From Mucilaginibacter pallidiroseus (lineage in GTDB: Bacteria; Bacteroidota; Bacteroidia; Sphingobacteriales; Sphingobacteriaceae): a stretch of 64,000 nt of DNA. Made by a program: the position numbers and the translations under genes. Every line of letters begins with the position of its first letter. Within the stretch, counting starts at the first letter, position 1. Below the pieces are notes generated by a model that had not been told where the DNA came from, did no database searches, and saw only the letters and a program-made list of their open reading frames with translations. Location: contig NZ_VOEJ01000006.1 of assembly GCF_007846085.1 (NCBI RefSeq), positions 62,001 through 126,000 of the forward strand, read 5' to 3'. Positions 26,227-34,072 of the stretch are shown here, piece by piece.

Positions 26227-26712
26227 TTAGTTACCCGCGCGGATGCTGCGTTCGCTTAGTTGCTTAAACAACTCATCGGTAAACTGGCGCTCGCTTTTGT
26301 AAAGTTCGCTTACCTTTTCGGCAGGAAGAATTTTTAAAAACTCATCGCGGTAATGTTTACGAATGTTAACCATCTGGTTATCGTATTCAATTTCCTTGTC
26401 AATTTGCTCGGTACCATTAGCCTGGGCACTTGAGTTATTAAGGCGCTTTAAAATACGTACAGCGGTAAGTTCCTGCTGATACTTGCGGTAAACGGGCCAA
26501 AAACGGGCCGATTCCGAATCGGTAAGATTTAATTGCTGGCCGATAAATCTTTCATGTGCAGCCTCCAGTTTAGGGTTGCGGGATGCACTCCTGAACCTCG
26601 CAGCCGGAGCATTACGCGGGCGCAGGTTATTTGCCTGCGCGTTAGCATCCTCGTTGCCCCAGGTTAGTACAACTACAAACAAAAAAATATATCTGAATAA
26701 GCTATTCATCAA
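26227..26712 (-). CDS. Exported Spy/CpxP-like small helical protein of the ECF sigma module
   Basis: A 161-residue protein with a signal peptide ('MMNSLFRYIFLFVVVLTWG', cleaved near 'ANAQ'). The mature part is helical and charged with 'RFIGQQLNLTDSESARFWPVYRKYQQEL', close to the LTxxQ-type helices of Spy/CpxP and to proteins annotated as sensors of ECF sigma factors. It is the third gene of a run with the sigma factor and the repeat-bearing membrane protein (10-bp gap). It probably senses envelope stress or acts as a periplasmic chaperone; this is inferred. Confidence 0.75.
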   Translation of the reverse strand: MMNSLFRYIFLFVVVLTWGNEDANAQANNLRPRNAPAARFRSASRNPKLEAAHERFIGQQLNLTDSESARFWPVYRKYQQELTAVRILKRLNNSSAQANGTEQIDKEIEYDNQMVNIRKHYRDEFLKILPAEKVSELYKSERQFTDELFKQLSERSIRAGN

Positions 26713-26722
26713 AAAGTATCAA

Positions 26723-27724
26723 TTAAAAATCAACATAGTCCTGGATGTCGGCATCAAGGGCCTGTGTATTTATTTGTTTTGCATCAACCATCTCGCGTGC
26801 GTCGCCGGCGTCAACATGTAGTTCCAAATAATCTTTTATCTCATCAACCGGCACATCAGACAGTTGGGTATGCAGCATTGTTTTATTGTGCTGAACGACA
26901 ACCGGTGCAGTTACAGGTTTAAAAAACACCGCGAAGCCTACAATCAGTGCAAGGCAGGCAGCAGTAGCATACTTAAAAGCATCTAACGCGAACAATTTGC
27001 GGGTAGTAAGCTTACGTACAACAGCTTGCTGCGCTACAGTTTTGTTTAGTATTGCTGCATTAAGCTTGTCAAAGTAACCGGCAGGTACATCAAAGGCATT
27101 CACCTTTTCCTGATCGTTCAATAATTCGTCAACCGCAATTTTAGCGGTGATCTGCTCACTAAGGTTTTCGAAGTATCCTTGCGGAACACCGAAAGATGCT
27201 TCTTCAGAAGGAGCCGCCTCCTCAATATTTATACGGCTTTGTATGTTTGCAGATAAGTTTTCAAAGTAACCATCCGGCACATTAAATGCATCTTCACCTG
27301 AAATTTGTTCCCCGATGTTTATACGGCTTTGAATATTATCTGACAGGCTCTCGAAGTAACCGTTCGGCACACCAAAATTTTCTTCGGTTGCCGGTGCCTG
27401 CTCTTCAATGTTTATGCGGCTTTGTATCTTGTCTGTAAGTTCGGCAAAGTAACCTTTAGGTACGGTAAATACATCAGCGTTTGCAAATTCAATATTAACC
27501 CGGCTTTGAATGTTGGCGGTAAGGCCTTCAAAATAATCGTCGGCAACGGTAAACCCTGCCCCGGGTGTTGCATCTTTTAACTCACTTAACTTTATTGTAT
27601 AAATAATACGCTGCCCGGCATCTTCAAAATAACCAGACGGCACTGTAAACGGGTTCTCCTTCGTAAACCGTTTAAGTGACATTTCTTCGTCTGCCCACTC
27701 GTTGTTGTCCATTTCGCTTTTCAT
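26723..27724 (-). CDS. Membrane protein with seven F-x-V-P-x-G-Y-F-E repeats, probable anti-sigma partner
   Basis: A 333-residue protein. Seven copies of the 9-residue motif start at residues 26, 58, 86, 117, 147, 178 and 211, spaced 28-33 apart. Copies 2-5 are followed by 'IQSRxNI' and acidic linkers. One membrane helix follows at about 251-268 ('YATAACLALIVGFAVFF'), then a periplasmic tail. Bacteroidota proteins encoded after ECF sigma factors often carry one such motif; seven copies are exceptional. The N-terminal cytoplasmic repeats probably bind sigma factor or another partner. It lies 56 bp after the sigma gene and 10 bp before the Spy-like gene. Confidence 0.8.
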   Translation of the reverse strand: MKSEMDNNEWADEEMSLKRFTKENPFTVPSGYFEDAGQRIIYTIKLSELKDATPGAGFTVADDYFEGLTANIQSRVNIEFANADVFTVPKGYFAELTDKIQSRINIEEQAPATEENFGVPNGYFESLSDNIQSRINIGEQISGEDAFNVPDGYFENLSANIQSRINIEEAAPSEEASFGVPQGYFENLSEQITAKIAVDELLNDQEKVNAFDVPAGYFDKLNAAILNKTVAQQAVVRKLTTRKLFALDAFKYATAACLALIVGFAVFFKPVTAPVVVQHNKTMLHTQLSDVPVDEIKDYLELHVDAGDAREMVDAKQINTQALDADIQDYVDF

Positions 27725-27780
27725 ATTTCCCTTATTAGATATACCGCGGCTGCAAAGGTTTAATGCTAAGTGTAAAAAAA

Positions 27781-28335
27781 TTAATCTTTCGACAGAATAA
27801 ATGCCTCAATCTTTTTAACCGCTAAATGATAAGACGTTTTTAGCGCGCCGACACTGGTGCCCAGTACGTCGCTTATCTCGTCGTACTTCATGTCGTCAAA
27901 ATACTTCATGTTAAATACAAGACGTTGTTTATCGGGTAAAGTTAAAATGGCTTGTTGTAATTTTCTTTGTATCTGGTCGCCGGTAAAGTTATCCGAGCTG
28001 GCAAGGGTATCGGCAAGTTCATAATCAACCTCATCAAGCGGTACGTTGTTCTTTTGCTTTTTCTTGTTCAAAAACGTGATACACTCGTTAGTGGCAATGC
28101 GGTACATCCAGGTGTACAGCTGTGCATCATTCCGAAAGCCGGGCAGGTTTTTCCATATTTTTACAAATACGTCCTGCACAATATCATCGGCATCGTCATG
28201 GTCAATAACCATTCGGCGCACGTGCCAGTAAATTTTTTGCTGGTATTTTTTAAGCAACAGGTTAAATGCCTCGTTACGGGTTTTCTCTTCCCGGAACTTG
28301 CTTAAAATCTCTTCATCTTCTACCTGAACGGACAT
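27781..28335 (-). CDS. ECF-type RNA polymerase sigma factor
   Basis: A 184-residue sigma-70 family protein. Region 2 is 'DDADDIVQDVFVKIWKNLPGF' with 'YTWMYRIATNECITFL', and region 4 is 'LPDKQRLVFNMKYFDDMKYDEISDVLGTSVGALKTSYHLAVKKIE'-like HTH (quoted in part: 'YDEISDVLGTSVGALK'). It directs RNA polymerase to envelope or stress genes. It heads a three-gene unit with the repeat-bearing membrane protein and the Spy-like protein. This is a common Bacteroidota regulatory layout. Confidence 0.93.
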   Translation of the reverse strand: MSVQVEDEEILSKFREEKTRNEAFNLLLKKYQQKIYWHVRRMVIDHDDADDIVQDVFVKIWKNLPGFRNDAQLYTWMYRIATNECITFLNKKKQKNNVPLDEVDYELADTLASSDNFTGDQIQRKLQQAILTLPDKQRLVFNMKYFDDMKYDEISDVLGTSVGALKTSYHLAVKKIEAFILSKD

Positions 28336-28392
28336 TTATTAAAATTTATACTCTAAAATAAATATAAAGCCTTTTTTGTTTGCTTGTGCTTG

Positions 28393-28854
28393 CTACGCCA
28401 ACAGATCAAGCACCTGCTGTGACGAATTTTTGGTGTCAACCTTTTCAATCACTTTATCAATTATGCCATCGCCGTTTATGATAAAAGTGGTGCGGGCGGT
28501 ACCCATATACTTTTTGCCGTACATGTTTTTTTCTACCCAAACGCCATAGGCCTCAACAATGCTGTGCTCGGTGTCGGCTATTAATGTAAATGGTAACTGG
28601 TACTTGCTCTCAAACTTCTTGTGCGATTTTTCATCATCAACGCTTACACCGATCACTTCAAATCCCTGGCTCAAAAGCGACTGATAGTTATCCCTAAAAT
28701 CGCATGATTCGGCCGTACAACCCGGTGTGTCATCCTTCGGATAAAAATAAAGGATCACTTTTTTCCCTTTATAGTCTGATAACGAAACGGGCTGGCCGTT
28801 TTGGTCGTTAGCGGTAAAATCTGGTGCTTTGTCGCCCTGGCTTAATTTTGGCAT
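28393..28854 (-). CDS. bcp: Thioredoxin-dependent thiol peroxidase (Bcp-type peroxiredoxin)
   Basis: A 153-residue peroxiredoxin. 'YFYPKDDTPGCTAESCDFRD' carries the peroxidatic Cys (in 'PGCTAE') and the second Cys five residues on, as in atypical two-Cys Bcp/PrxQ proteins; 'RTTFIIN' is the conserved downstream Arg region. It reduces hydrogen peroxide and organic hydroperoxides with thioredoxin. It follows the M23 peptidase with a 5-bp gap, so it belongs to the FAH/M23/bcp run. Confidence 0.95.
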   Translation of the reverse strand: MPKLSQGDKAPDFTANDQNGQPVSLSDYKGKKVILYFYPKDDTPGCTAESCDFRDNYQSLLSQGFEVIGVSVDDEKSHKKFESKYQLPFTLIADTEHSIVEAYGVWVEKNMYGKKYMGTARTTFIINGDGIIDKVIEKVDTKNSSQQVLDLLA

Positions 28855-28859
28855 GTTTT

Positions 28860-30635
28860 CTATCGGTTAAATTCGGCTGTAAATGTGGTAGCATTGCTTT
28901 TAACATCGGTAACTACCAACTCAAATGTATGCTTTCCGGGTGCAATATCGTTATTAAAGGTGTAACTTAAAATCCTGCTTTTATAGGCCCATTCCATCAG
29001 TACCCATTTACCATCAATTTTGCCTACGTAGCTTTTAATGCCCGATAGGTTATCGCTCATCCTGAAATTTACTGAGCGCACCTTAGCCATGTTGCTGCCG
29101 TTACGAATATTTAATGGCGTTATAACCGGCGGTACGGTATCAAGTTTAATATAATAATCGCCAAAGGCACGTGCAGATGCCTTAACATACCCACCATCAT
29201 ATTTGCCGCCAATACTGCCGGTAGCCGCGTTTACAATAACGGCTTTATCTGCAAGTTTCCCCAGGTCAACATCTGGTTTTATCCAAAGGTCATAGCCTTC
29301 ATGCAGGGGAGTTAGCTTGTTGTGGATGCGATGCGTTAACGATAGGGCACCCACTTTAGCCGGCATGGTACTGTACATAAAATCGAGGTTATCATACAAA
29401 TTGCCGGGCATTACGGTAACCTTTACCTTGTCGTTTGCAAACTCATTTTTTTGATTGAACTTAAACCACTTGCCCAAGGGCTTGTCGGGCACGGGGCTGC
29501 CTGCATCAGTGTTTGATTTTACTTTAAGTGCTAAGGTAGATGTATTGCCCGCAATATCTTTAACAACATATTCAACATCATGCTCGGCGTTATCATTAAA
29601 TGGAATTATGCCGCCGTTTATTGATTGAGGGTACAATGTGATACGACTGCCAGGCATAATAAAGCATTTTTGCATCCAGCGGTGTGATGTTAAATACGCC
29701 GGATAATCAATATATGCATTAATGGCCCTTGTTTGATCAAAGCCAAACCGCTCCACAGCAAAAGTGTATACAGTTACACCATCAAGCTTAAGCTCGGCCG
29801 AGTAAATGCCGTTGCGGTTGATAGATGCGCTGTTTTGATCAGTCACGCCAATGGCGAAGCCAATGTTACCGCTTAAGTTAAGCGTTTGAGGCTGTGCCAA
29901 ACGATAATTGCCGTTTGAGCCAGTGACCGCCATAAATTCCTTTGGCGTTTTTTCACTAAACGGGTTGCCATTTAAATGATATATGCCGATGGAAGTAATA
30001 GCCGGTGGGATTTGATCTGGTATAGTAAGGCCGAACAGCTGCGGGTTAATCGTTTCCTGAGAGGTGGTATCGCGCAACTCGAAGTGAACATGCGGCCCTG
30101 CCGAAGCACCTTCGTTACCCGAGGTTGCCACAATCTCGCTCTTGCTTACGTTAAACATTCCTTTGGGGATGGCTATGTCGGCCTCAAAAGTTTGATTTTT
30201 ATACTGGTATTCTTTGATGTACTTAGTCACCGCAGGTGTAAAAGCCGATATATGCCCGTAAACCGACGTATAGCCATTGGGGTGAGTTATGTATACCGCC
30301 TTGCCAAAACCGCCAAATTGTATACGTACACGTGATATGTAACCATCATACACCGCATGTACCGGGTAGCCGGTGCGCTGGTTGGTTTTAAAATCGAGAC
30401 CGGAATGGAAGTGATTCGGCCTCAACTCGCCAAACGAACCTGCGGTACTTGGCGACAGATCAAGCGGATAGCGGAAGTCGGTAGTAGGATACTCTCTACT
30501 TTGAATAAGCTTTTGTGCGAAAGCTATATTGTTTATTGAGCTGATTAATAGTGTGGCTGCAGCAGCTATTAAAAAGGCGCGCTTGTTATTTTTCTTAATA
30601 TTCGTTCGATCGGTCAAAAACAGGTTATTTAACAT
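28860..30635 (-). CDS. M23-family metallopeptidase
   Basis: A 591-residue exported protein. A basic N-terminus is followed by the hydrophobic signal 'FLIAAAATLLISS' and 'IAFAQ'. The LytM-type zinc peptidase domain is at about 70-190, with ligands in 'HFHSGLDFK' (His77, Asp81) and 'PHVHFELRD' (His182, His184). The remaining 400 residues are beta-rich, Ig-like ('SGIKSYVGKIDGKWVLMEW'). It probably cuts peptidoglycan peptides in cell separation or remodelling. It overlaps the upstream FAH gene by 11 bp. Confidence 0.92.
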   Translation of the reverse strand: MLNNLFLTDRTNIKKNNKRAFLIAAAATLLISSINNIAFAQKLIQSREYPTTDFRYPLDLSPSTAGSFGELRPNHFHSGLDFKTNQRTGYPVHAVYDGYISRVRIQFGGFGKAVYITHPNGYTSVYGHISAFTPAVTKYIKEYQYKNQTFEADIAIPKGMFNVSKSEIVATSGNEGASAGPHVHFELRDTTSQETINPQLFGLTIPDQIPPAITSIGIYHLNGNPFSEKTPKEFMAVTGSNGNYRLAQPQTLNLSGNIGFAIGVTDQNSASINRNGIYSAELKLDGVTVYTFAVERFGFDQTRAINAYIDYPAYLTSHRWMQKCFIMPGSRITLYPQSINGGIIPFNDNAEHDVEYVVKDIAGNTSTLALKVKSNTDAGSPVPDKPLGKWFKFNQKNEFANDKVKVTVMPGNLYDNLDFMYSTMPAKVGALSLTHRIHNKLTPLHEGYDLWIKPDVDLGKLADKAVIVNAATGSIGGKYDGGYVKASARAFGDYYIKLDTVPPVITPLNIRNGSNMAKVRSVNFRMSDNLSGIKSYVGKIDGKWVLMEWAYKSRILSYTFNNDIAPGKHTFELVVTDVKSNATTFTAEFNR

Positions 30636-31236
30636 AAAAATCTAAAAGCTTTTCCCCTTCTAAATACCCTTCCAGCCTGTCGCCTATGTTTACTTTGCCA
30701 ACGCCAACAGGTGTACCGGTATAAATAAGGTCGCCTTTTTTTAAGGTTATGTATCGCGATACAAAGGCGATAATACGCTCAAACGAAAATAGCAGGTCTT
30801 TTGTGTTACCCTTTTGGCGATTTTCTCCGTTTATATCAAGTTTAAAGTTGATGTTGTAGATATCGTCAAATTTATTCTTCGGTAAAAAGTTGCTTACAGG
30901 TGCCGATCCGTCAAACGCTTTTGCCAATTCCCAGGGCAGGCCCTTTTCTTTATGTTTGCTCTGGATATCGCGGGCAGTAAAATCCACCCCTAGTGCAATT
31001 TCCTCGTAATAATTGGCAGCAAATTTTTCGCTGATGTGCTTTCCTTCTTTTACAATCTTCAAAACCACTTCAATTTCGTGATGTACATCCTGCGAAAAAT
31101 CGGGGTGGTAAAAAGGTTTATTATCTTTCAGAAGCGCGGTGTCGGGCTTCATGAATATCACGGGCACCGTTGGCACCGGGTTGTTAAGTTCTTTGGCGTG
31201 TTCGGCGTAATTACGGCCAATGGCAATTATTTTCAT
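30625..31236 (-). CDS. Fumarylacetoacetate hydrolase family protein
   Basis: A 203-residue compact FAH-fold enzyme. 'GRNYAEHAKEL' starts the domain. The metal ligands are in 'HHEIEVVLKI' (two Glu) and 'GVDFTARD' (Asp), and 'TGTPVGVG' forms the conserved substrate loop. Bacterial short FAH proteins include acylpyruvases and oxaloacetate decarboxylases; FAHD1-like activity is plausible. It is the first gene of a minus-strand run and overlaps the M23 peptidase by 11 bp. Confidence 0.92.
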   Translation of the reverse strand: MKIIAIGRNYAEHAKELNNPVPTVPVIFMKPDTALLKDNKPFYHPDFSQDVHHEIEVVLKIVKEGKHISEKFAANYYEEIALGVDFTARDIQSKHKEKGLPWELAKAFDGSAPVSNFLPKNKFDDIYNINFKLDINGENRQKGNTKDLLFSFERIIAFVSRYITLKKGDLIYTGTPVGVGKVNIGDRLEGYLEGEKLLDFYVK

Positions 31237-31333
31237 AGTTGCCGAAAATAGAAATTCTAATTGCTAAAAGCTAATTGTGGATTGATAAAAGGAGGAGAGA
31301 AAGCAGATGTGTTACCAATAGCAAAAACCGCTA

Positions 31334-31843
31334 CTATAATACCGAAATGCGTTTGTTTACAGATTCGGTACCTACAATAATGCGTACAAAATAAAAACCG
31401 CGGCTTAGCTTGTTGCTGATGTTATAACTAACGTTTTGGTCACCGTTTTCAACCCTTTGCGAAAATATTGTTGCAACGTCGTTACCCAGCACATCCATGA
31501 TTTTGATGTTCACGTATGCATTGCGCGATACGGTGTATTTAACATTTATCAGATCCGTTAGGTTGATAGGGTTGGGGTATACCTGTACGTTGGTAAGCAA
31601 CTTATCATCGGGCCGGGGTACATTTATTTTGGTAGTTGATATAACGGCCGGTTTAAGCGGCGGTAACGTTAAATGAAGGCTGTTACGAAAAGCAGCCGGT
31701 TTTGATGGCCTGCTGCGCACGTTGCGCAGTATGGATGTATCAGTTTTTTGGGCAACTACACCTCTCGCAAACGCAAAGTTCACCGCTATTGCAAATGCAA
31801 ATACAGTGAGCCATGAATTTAGATAAGTATATTTTTTACCCAT
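31334..31843 (-). CDS. Minimal T9SS type A sorting-domain protein
   Basis: A 169-residue protein from the ATG at 31843 (a TTG at 31861 is in frame but lies beyond a palindrome). A signal peptide (about residues 1-32, 'LTVFAFAIAVNFAFARGVVA') is followed by only some 45 low-complexity residues. Then comes a complete type A C-terminal domain beginning 'VQVYPNPINLTDLINVKY' and ending 'GTESVNKRISVL'. T9SS C-terminal domains direct secretion and surface attachment. There is no recognisable cargo domain between the signal and the C-terminal domain. It stands alone. Confidence 0.85.
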   Translation of the reverse strand: MGKKYTYLNSWLTVFAFAIAVNFAFARGVVAQKTDTSILRNVRSRPSKPAAFRNSLHLTLPPLKPAVISTTKINVPRPDDKLLTNVQVYPNPINLTDLINVKYTVSRNAYVNIKIMDVLGNDVATIFSQRVENGDQNVSYNISNKLSRGFYFVRIIVGTESVNKRISVL

Positions 31844-31857
31844 ATATCTTAAGATAT
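31844..31857. promoter_or_regulatory. 14-bp palindrome ATATCTTAAGATAT before the T9SS gene
   Basis: A perfect palindrome directly upstream of the ATG at 31843. It shares the 12-mer TATCTTAAGATA with the site at 41807-41820. It may be a Crp-type operator or a chance AT-rich palindrome. Confidence 0.3.
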
Positions 31858-32009
31858 GCAAAAGTATAAATAAAGTAATGATACGCTTGTTATACTTGCC
31901 AAATAATAAATAGTTTTAACAATTTTTAACAAAATAACCATTATTTAGTTATTCTTAACAATCAGACTTATACGGATATCATTAGTTTAAGTTGTAATGG
32001 TTTTTTTAA

Positions 32010-32017
32010 TAGTTTTG
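32010..32017 (+). promoter_or_regulatory. -7 promoter element TAGTTTTG of kup
   Basis: Matches TAnnTTTG, 19 bp before the GTG start of kup. A TTG lies 15 bp further upstream, closer than the usual -33 spacing. Confidence 0.45.
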
Positions 32018-32036
32018 CATCCATTTAAAAAATATC

Positions 32037-33995
32037 GTGTCAAATCATAAAGATCTACAAAAACTATCGGCCGCTGGGCTGCTTATTAGTTTAGGAATCA
32101 TTTACGGAGATATTGGTACATCCCCGCTTTATGTATTTAAAGCAATCATCGGTACCGAACATTCAAGCCTTTCCCAACAAATATCACAAACACTGGTACT
32201 TGGTGGCGTGTCACTTATTTTTTGGACACTTACCCTGCAAACCACCCTTAAATATGTTGTGATTACTTTGCGGGCAGACAACAAAGGCGAGGGTGGTATA
32301 TTCTCGCTTTTTTCGTTAGTGAGGCGCAAGGCCAAATGGCTGATAATACCGGCCGTGGTTGGTGGCTGTGCGTTACTGGCCGATGGTATTATCACTCCGC
32401 CAATTACCATATCATCTGCTATTGAGGGTTTAACGGTATACTATCCCAATTTGCCAACGGTGCAAATTGTTATAGCCATTATTGCAGGCTTATTCATCAT
32501 ACAGCAATTCGGTACATCGTTAGTTGGTAAAGCATTTGGGCCTATCATGTTCCTGTGGTTTACCATGATGGGCGTGTTGGGTATTGGTTACATTATTCAA
32601 ATGCCATGGATATTGAAGGCGATAAACCCGTATTATGCATACCAACTGCTTACCTCAAACTACAACGCCTTCATAATACTTGGCGCGGTTTTCCTGTGTA
32701 CAACAGGTGCCGAGGCGCTGTATTCGGACCTTGGCCACTGCGGGCGCGACAATATCCGCATCAGCTGGATATATGTTAAAGTCTGCCTGATATTAAACTA
32801 CATGGGCCAGGCCGTTTGGCTTTTGCAGCGCGAAGGGAAGGTTGTTGACCTTGCAATGAACAACCCTTTCTACAAGATCATGCCGGAATGGTTCCTGATA
32901 TTCGGAATTGGCATTGCTACTGTTGCCGCTATTATTGCCAGCCAGGCGCTGATATCGGGTTCGTTCACCCTGATTGCCGAGGCTGTCCGGTTAAACTTGT
33001 GGCCAAAAGTAAAAATCAACTACCCGTCTGAACAGAAGGGCCAACTGTATGTACCAAGTGTGAACTGGTTGCTTTGCGCCGGTTGTATAGGGGTGGTATT
33101 GCTGTTTCAACATTCGGCAAGGATGGAGGCTGCATACGGCTTAAGTATAACCGTGGCCATGTTAATGACAACCATATTGGTATCCAAATTTTTGCAGCGA
33201 AAAAAAGCGCCCACTTATATTATTGCATCGTTCCTGGTTGTTTACCTGCTTATCGAGGGTACGTTTTTACTGGGTAACCTTGTTAAGTTTGTGCATGGCG
33301 GATGGTTTACACTCACCATTGGTTTGGTGCTGTTCCTGGTTATGTGGACATGGCACACCGCCCGCAAAATTAAAAACCGCTATGTGAAATTTATTGAGGT
33401 TGATGATTACTTCAACATCATTAAAGAAATGAGCGAGGACGAATCGGTACCAAAATACGCATCGCAGTTGGTATACTTAACCAGTGCAAATTTTAATTCA
33501 GAGATTGAATCCAAAATCATTTACTCTATATTACAAAAGCAGCCTAAACGTGCCGATGTTTACTGGCTGGTACACGTAGATGTGGTGGATGAACCTTACA
33601 AACGCGAGTACGAGGTAGACTTTTTGGTGCCGGGTAAATTGATCCGTATCGACTTTAAATTGGGCTTTAGGGTTGAGCAGCAAATAAACCTGCTGTTCCG
33701 TAAGGTGGTTGAAGAGTTGGTTAAGAACGGCGAGGTTGATATCACCAGCCGTTACAAATCATTAAACAAGCACAAAATTGTGGGCGATTTTAGGTTTGTG
33801 GTGATTGAGAAAGTACTGTCGCGTTCGCATAACCTGTCTTTCTACGAAAAGTTTATTATGTTTATTTATACGCAGCTTAAAAAAGTAAGCTTATCAGAGG
33901 AGCGCAACTTTGGCCTCGATCTTAGTTTCGTTACCGTTGAAAAGGTTCCGCTGATGCTCACCTCGCCAGATTCGGTTGAGCTGCACCGAGTATAA
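32037..33995 (+). CDS. kup: Kup-family potassium uptake transporter
   Basis: A 652-residue membrane transporter with a GTG start. 'LGIIYGDIGTSPLYVFKAI' (residues 18-36) is the Kup/HAK signature, followed by 'ADNKGEGGIFSLFSLVRR' and 'GCALLADGIITPPITISSAIEG'. About 12 membrane helices lie in residues 10-445, then a cytosolic C-terminal domain. It imports potassium, probably with protons. It is a single gene ended by a strong bidirectional terminator shared with the convergent porin gene. Confidence 0.95.
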   Translation: MSNHKDLQKLSAAGLLISLGIIYGDIGTSPLYVFKAIIGTEHSSLSQQISQTLVLGGVSLIFWTLTLQTTLKYVVITLRADNKGEGGIFSLFSLVRRKAKWLIIPAVVGGCALLADGIITPPITISSAIEGLTVYYPNLPTVQIVIAIIAGLFIIQQFGTSLVGKAFGPIMFLWFTMMGVLGIGYIIQMPWILKAINPYYAYQLLTSNYNAFIILGAVFLCTTGAEALYSDLGHCGRDNIRISWIYVKVCLILNYMGQAVWLLQREGKVVDLAMNNPFYKIMPEWFLIFGIGIATVAAIIASQALISGSFTLIAEAVRLNLWPKVKINYPSEQKGQLYVPSVNWLLCAGCIGVVLLFQHSARMEAAYGLSITVAMLMTTILVSKFLQRKKAPTYIIASFLVVYLLIEGTFLLGNLVKFVHGGWFTLTIGLVLFLVMWTWHTARKIKNRYVKFIEVDDYFNIIKEMSEDESVPKYASQLVYLTSANFNSEIESKIIYSILQKQPKRADVYWLVHVDVVDEPYKREYEVDFLVPGKLIRIDFKLGFRVEQQINLLFRKVVEELVKNGEVDITSRYKSLNKHKIVGDFRFVVIEKVLSRSHNLSFYEKFIMFIYTQLKKVSLSEERNFGLDLSFVTVEKVPLMLTSPDSVELHRV

Positions 33996-34007
33996 AACAA
34001 GGTTAAA

Positions 34008-34041
34008 TAAAAACGCCCGGCTTAGTCGCCGGGCGTTTTTT
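34008..34041. terminator. Bidirectional terminator between kup and the porin gene
   Basis: ACGCCCGGC and GCCGGGCGT flank TTAGTC. A T-run follows on the plus strand, and the A-run on the left gives a T-run for the minus strand. Confidence 0.9.
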
Positions 34042-34072
34042 GTATCTGTTAAGCTATCTTAAATGTCTGGCA

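Noticed and set aside
26723-27724. Repeats in the sigma-module membrane protein as a CRISPR or tandem DNA satellite
   Set aside because: The repeat is coding, in frame, about 90 bp, and shows protein-level conservation with variable third positions.
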